A stretch of DNA of 42,669 bases. Origin: CAZKEW01 sp964580435 (GTDB taxonomy: Bacteria > Acidobacteriota > Aminicenantia > Aminicenantales > UBA8522). The position numbers were made by a program, and so were the translations under genes. The notes beneath the pieces were generated by a model. The model saw nothing but the letters and a program-made list of their open reading frames with translations, was not told where the DNA came from and ran no database searches. The first letter of the stretch is position 1. Each line of letters begins with the position of its first letter. Below are positions 42,425 to 42,669 of the stretch, piece after piece. The stretch is from NCBI GenBank assembly GCA_964580435.1, contig CAZOKP010000015.1:1-42669 (forward strand). Reading direction: 5' to 3'.

Positions 42425-42443
42425 GCCTTAATCAACCGGTTGA

Positions 42444-42472
42444 ATTATTCTCTAAAGGCCTTTTTCTGTCAA
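42444..42472 (-). promoter_or_regulatory. Sigma-70-like promoter of the lpxC operon
   Basis: On the minus strand TTGACA (42472-42467), 17 bp, AATAAT (42449-42444), about 20 bp before the lpxC start. The remaining bases 42473-42669 show no gene I can support. Confidence 0.7.
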
Positions 42473-42669
42473 CAGCGGAGGGGGACGCACCATAACAGGA
42501 CCCACGCTGGGCAAAAGGCAAATTCGCGTGCCTTAGAGATAAGGCGAGGGGTGTGGGCGTAGAAGGCCATGTGATCAGCAAGCATCAAGGCGTGGGTGGC
42601 ACGGTTTTGGTCTCCCCGGGGGATGAGGGGAGGGATGATGTGGTGAGAAGTCCGTATGAGCGACGAGCG

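Noticed and set aside
42473..42669. Possible coding remnant or third repeat copy at the right end
   Set aside because: Only a short stretch (GGACGCACC ... ACAGGACCC) resembles the 220-bp repeat; no frame has recognisable homology and the window ends.

Overview
The window reads as chromosomal DNA of a diderm, heterotrophic bacterium, most like the Acidobacteriota and perhaps the Aminicenantes (OP8) lineage. That placement is an inference. It rests on two large TonB-dependent receptors with N-terminal carboxypeptidase-regulatory-like domains, a GWxTD-domain protein, a TPR-tailed sulfatase-fold protein, a zinc-ribbon Ser/Thr kinase remnant, LpxC (hence lipid A), and many secreted proteins with strong GGAGG ribosome binding sites. 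Two runs of 100 N (22651-22750 and 26572-26671) are scaffold gaps; reading frames that run across them are artefacts.

Layout. 1-5.2 kb (+): end of a TldE/PmbA-like gene, alanine racemase, a secreted NTF2-like protein and two outer-membrane-type proteins. 5.3-9.7 kb (-): periplasmic creatininase-family protein, TonB-dependent receptor, small secreted protein. 9.9-12.1 kb (+): PBP4-type D,D-peptidase and a secreted phosphatase. 12.0-13.2 kb (-): a four-helix membrane protein, a cupredoxin and a broken kinase gene. 13.3-14.5 kb (+): an HxxxD acyltransferase. 14.5-20.5 kb: an island described below. 20.6-28.4 kb: sulfatase-fold/TPR protein, GWxTD protein, second TonB receptor, TPR protein. 29-32.3 kb: MsrB-MsrA fusion and an alpha-L-fucosidase lipoprotein, with a 220-bp structured repeat beside each end of the pair. 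32.7-36 kb (+): operon of ArsA-like ATPase, small protein, CDP-alcohol phosphatidyltransferase and inositol-3-phosphate synthase, which together suggest inositol-phospholipid synthesis. 36-37.9 kb: a foreign-looking insert (alpha/beta hydrolase and cupin around a palindromic operator) followed by a 127-bp second copy of part of the inositol synthase gene. 37.9-42.5 kb (-): envelope-precursor operon lpxC, TPR gene, glmU-like, glmS.

The most unusual part is 14.5-20.5 kb. An intact tRNA-Leu(TAA) gene lies at the right end and a near-identical copy of its 3' part lies in direct orientation at the left end. Between them are truncated 3' parts of a tRNA-Asp(GTC) and a tRNA-Glu(CTC), all in the same orientation. 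Beside the intact tRNA and the two inner fragments are short direct repeats with 10-11 bp spacing, like arm-type integrase sites. Three genes inside share a homologous promoter and leader of about 130-155 bp. No integrase remains. I read this as a relic array of small tRNA-targeting integrative elements whose cargo is small secreted proteins and a cyclopropane fatty acid synthase.

No CRISPR array, rRNA or recognisable transposase was seen.
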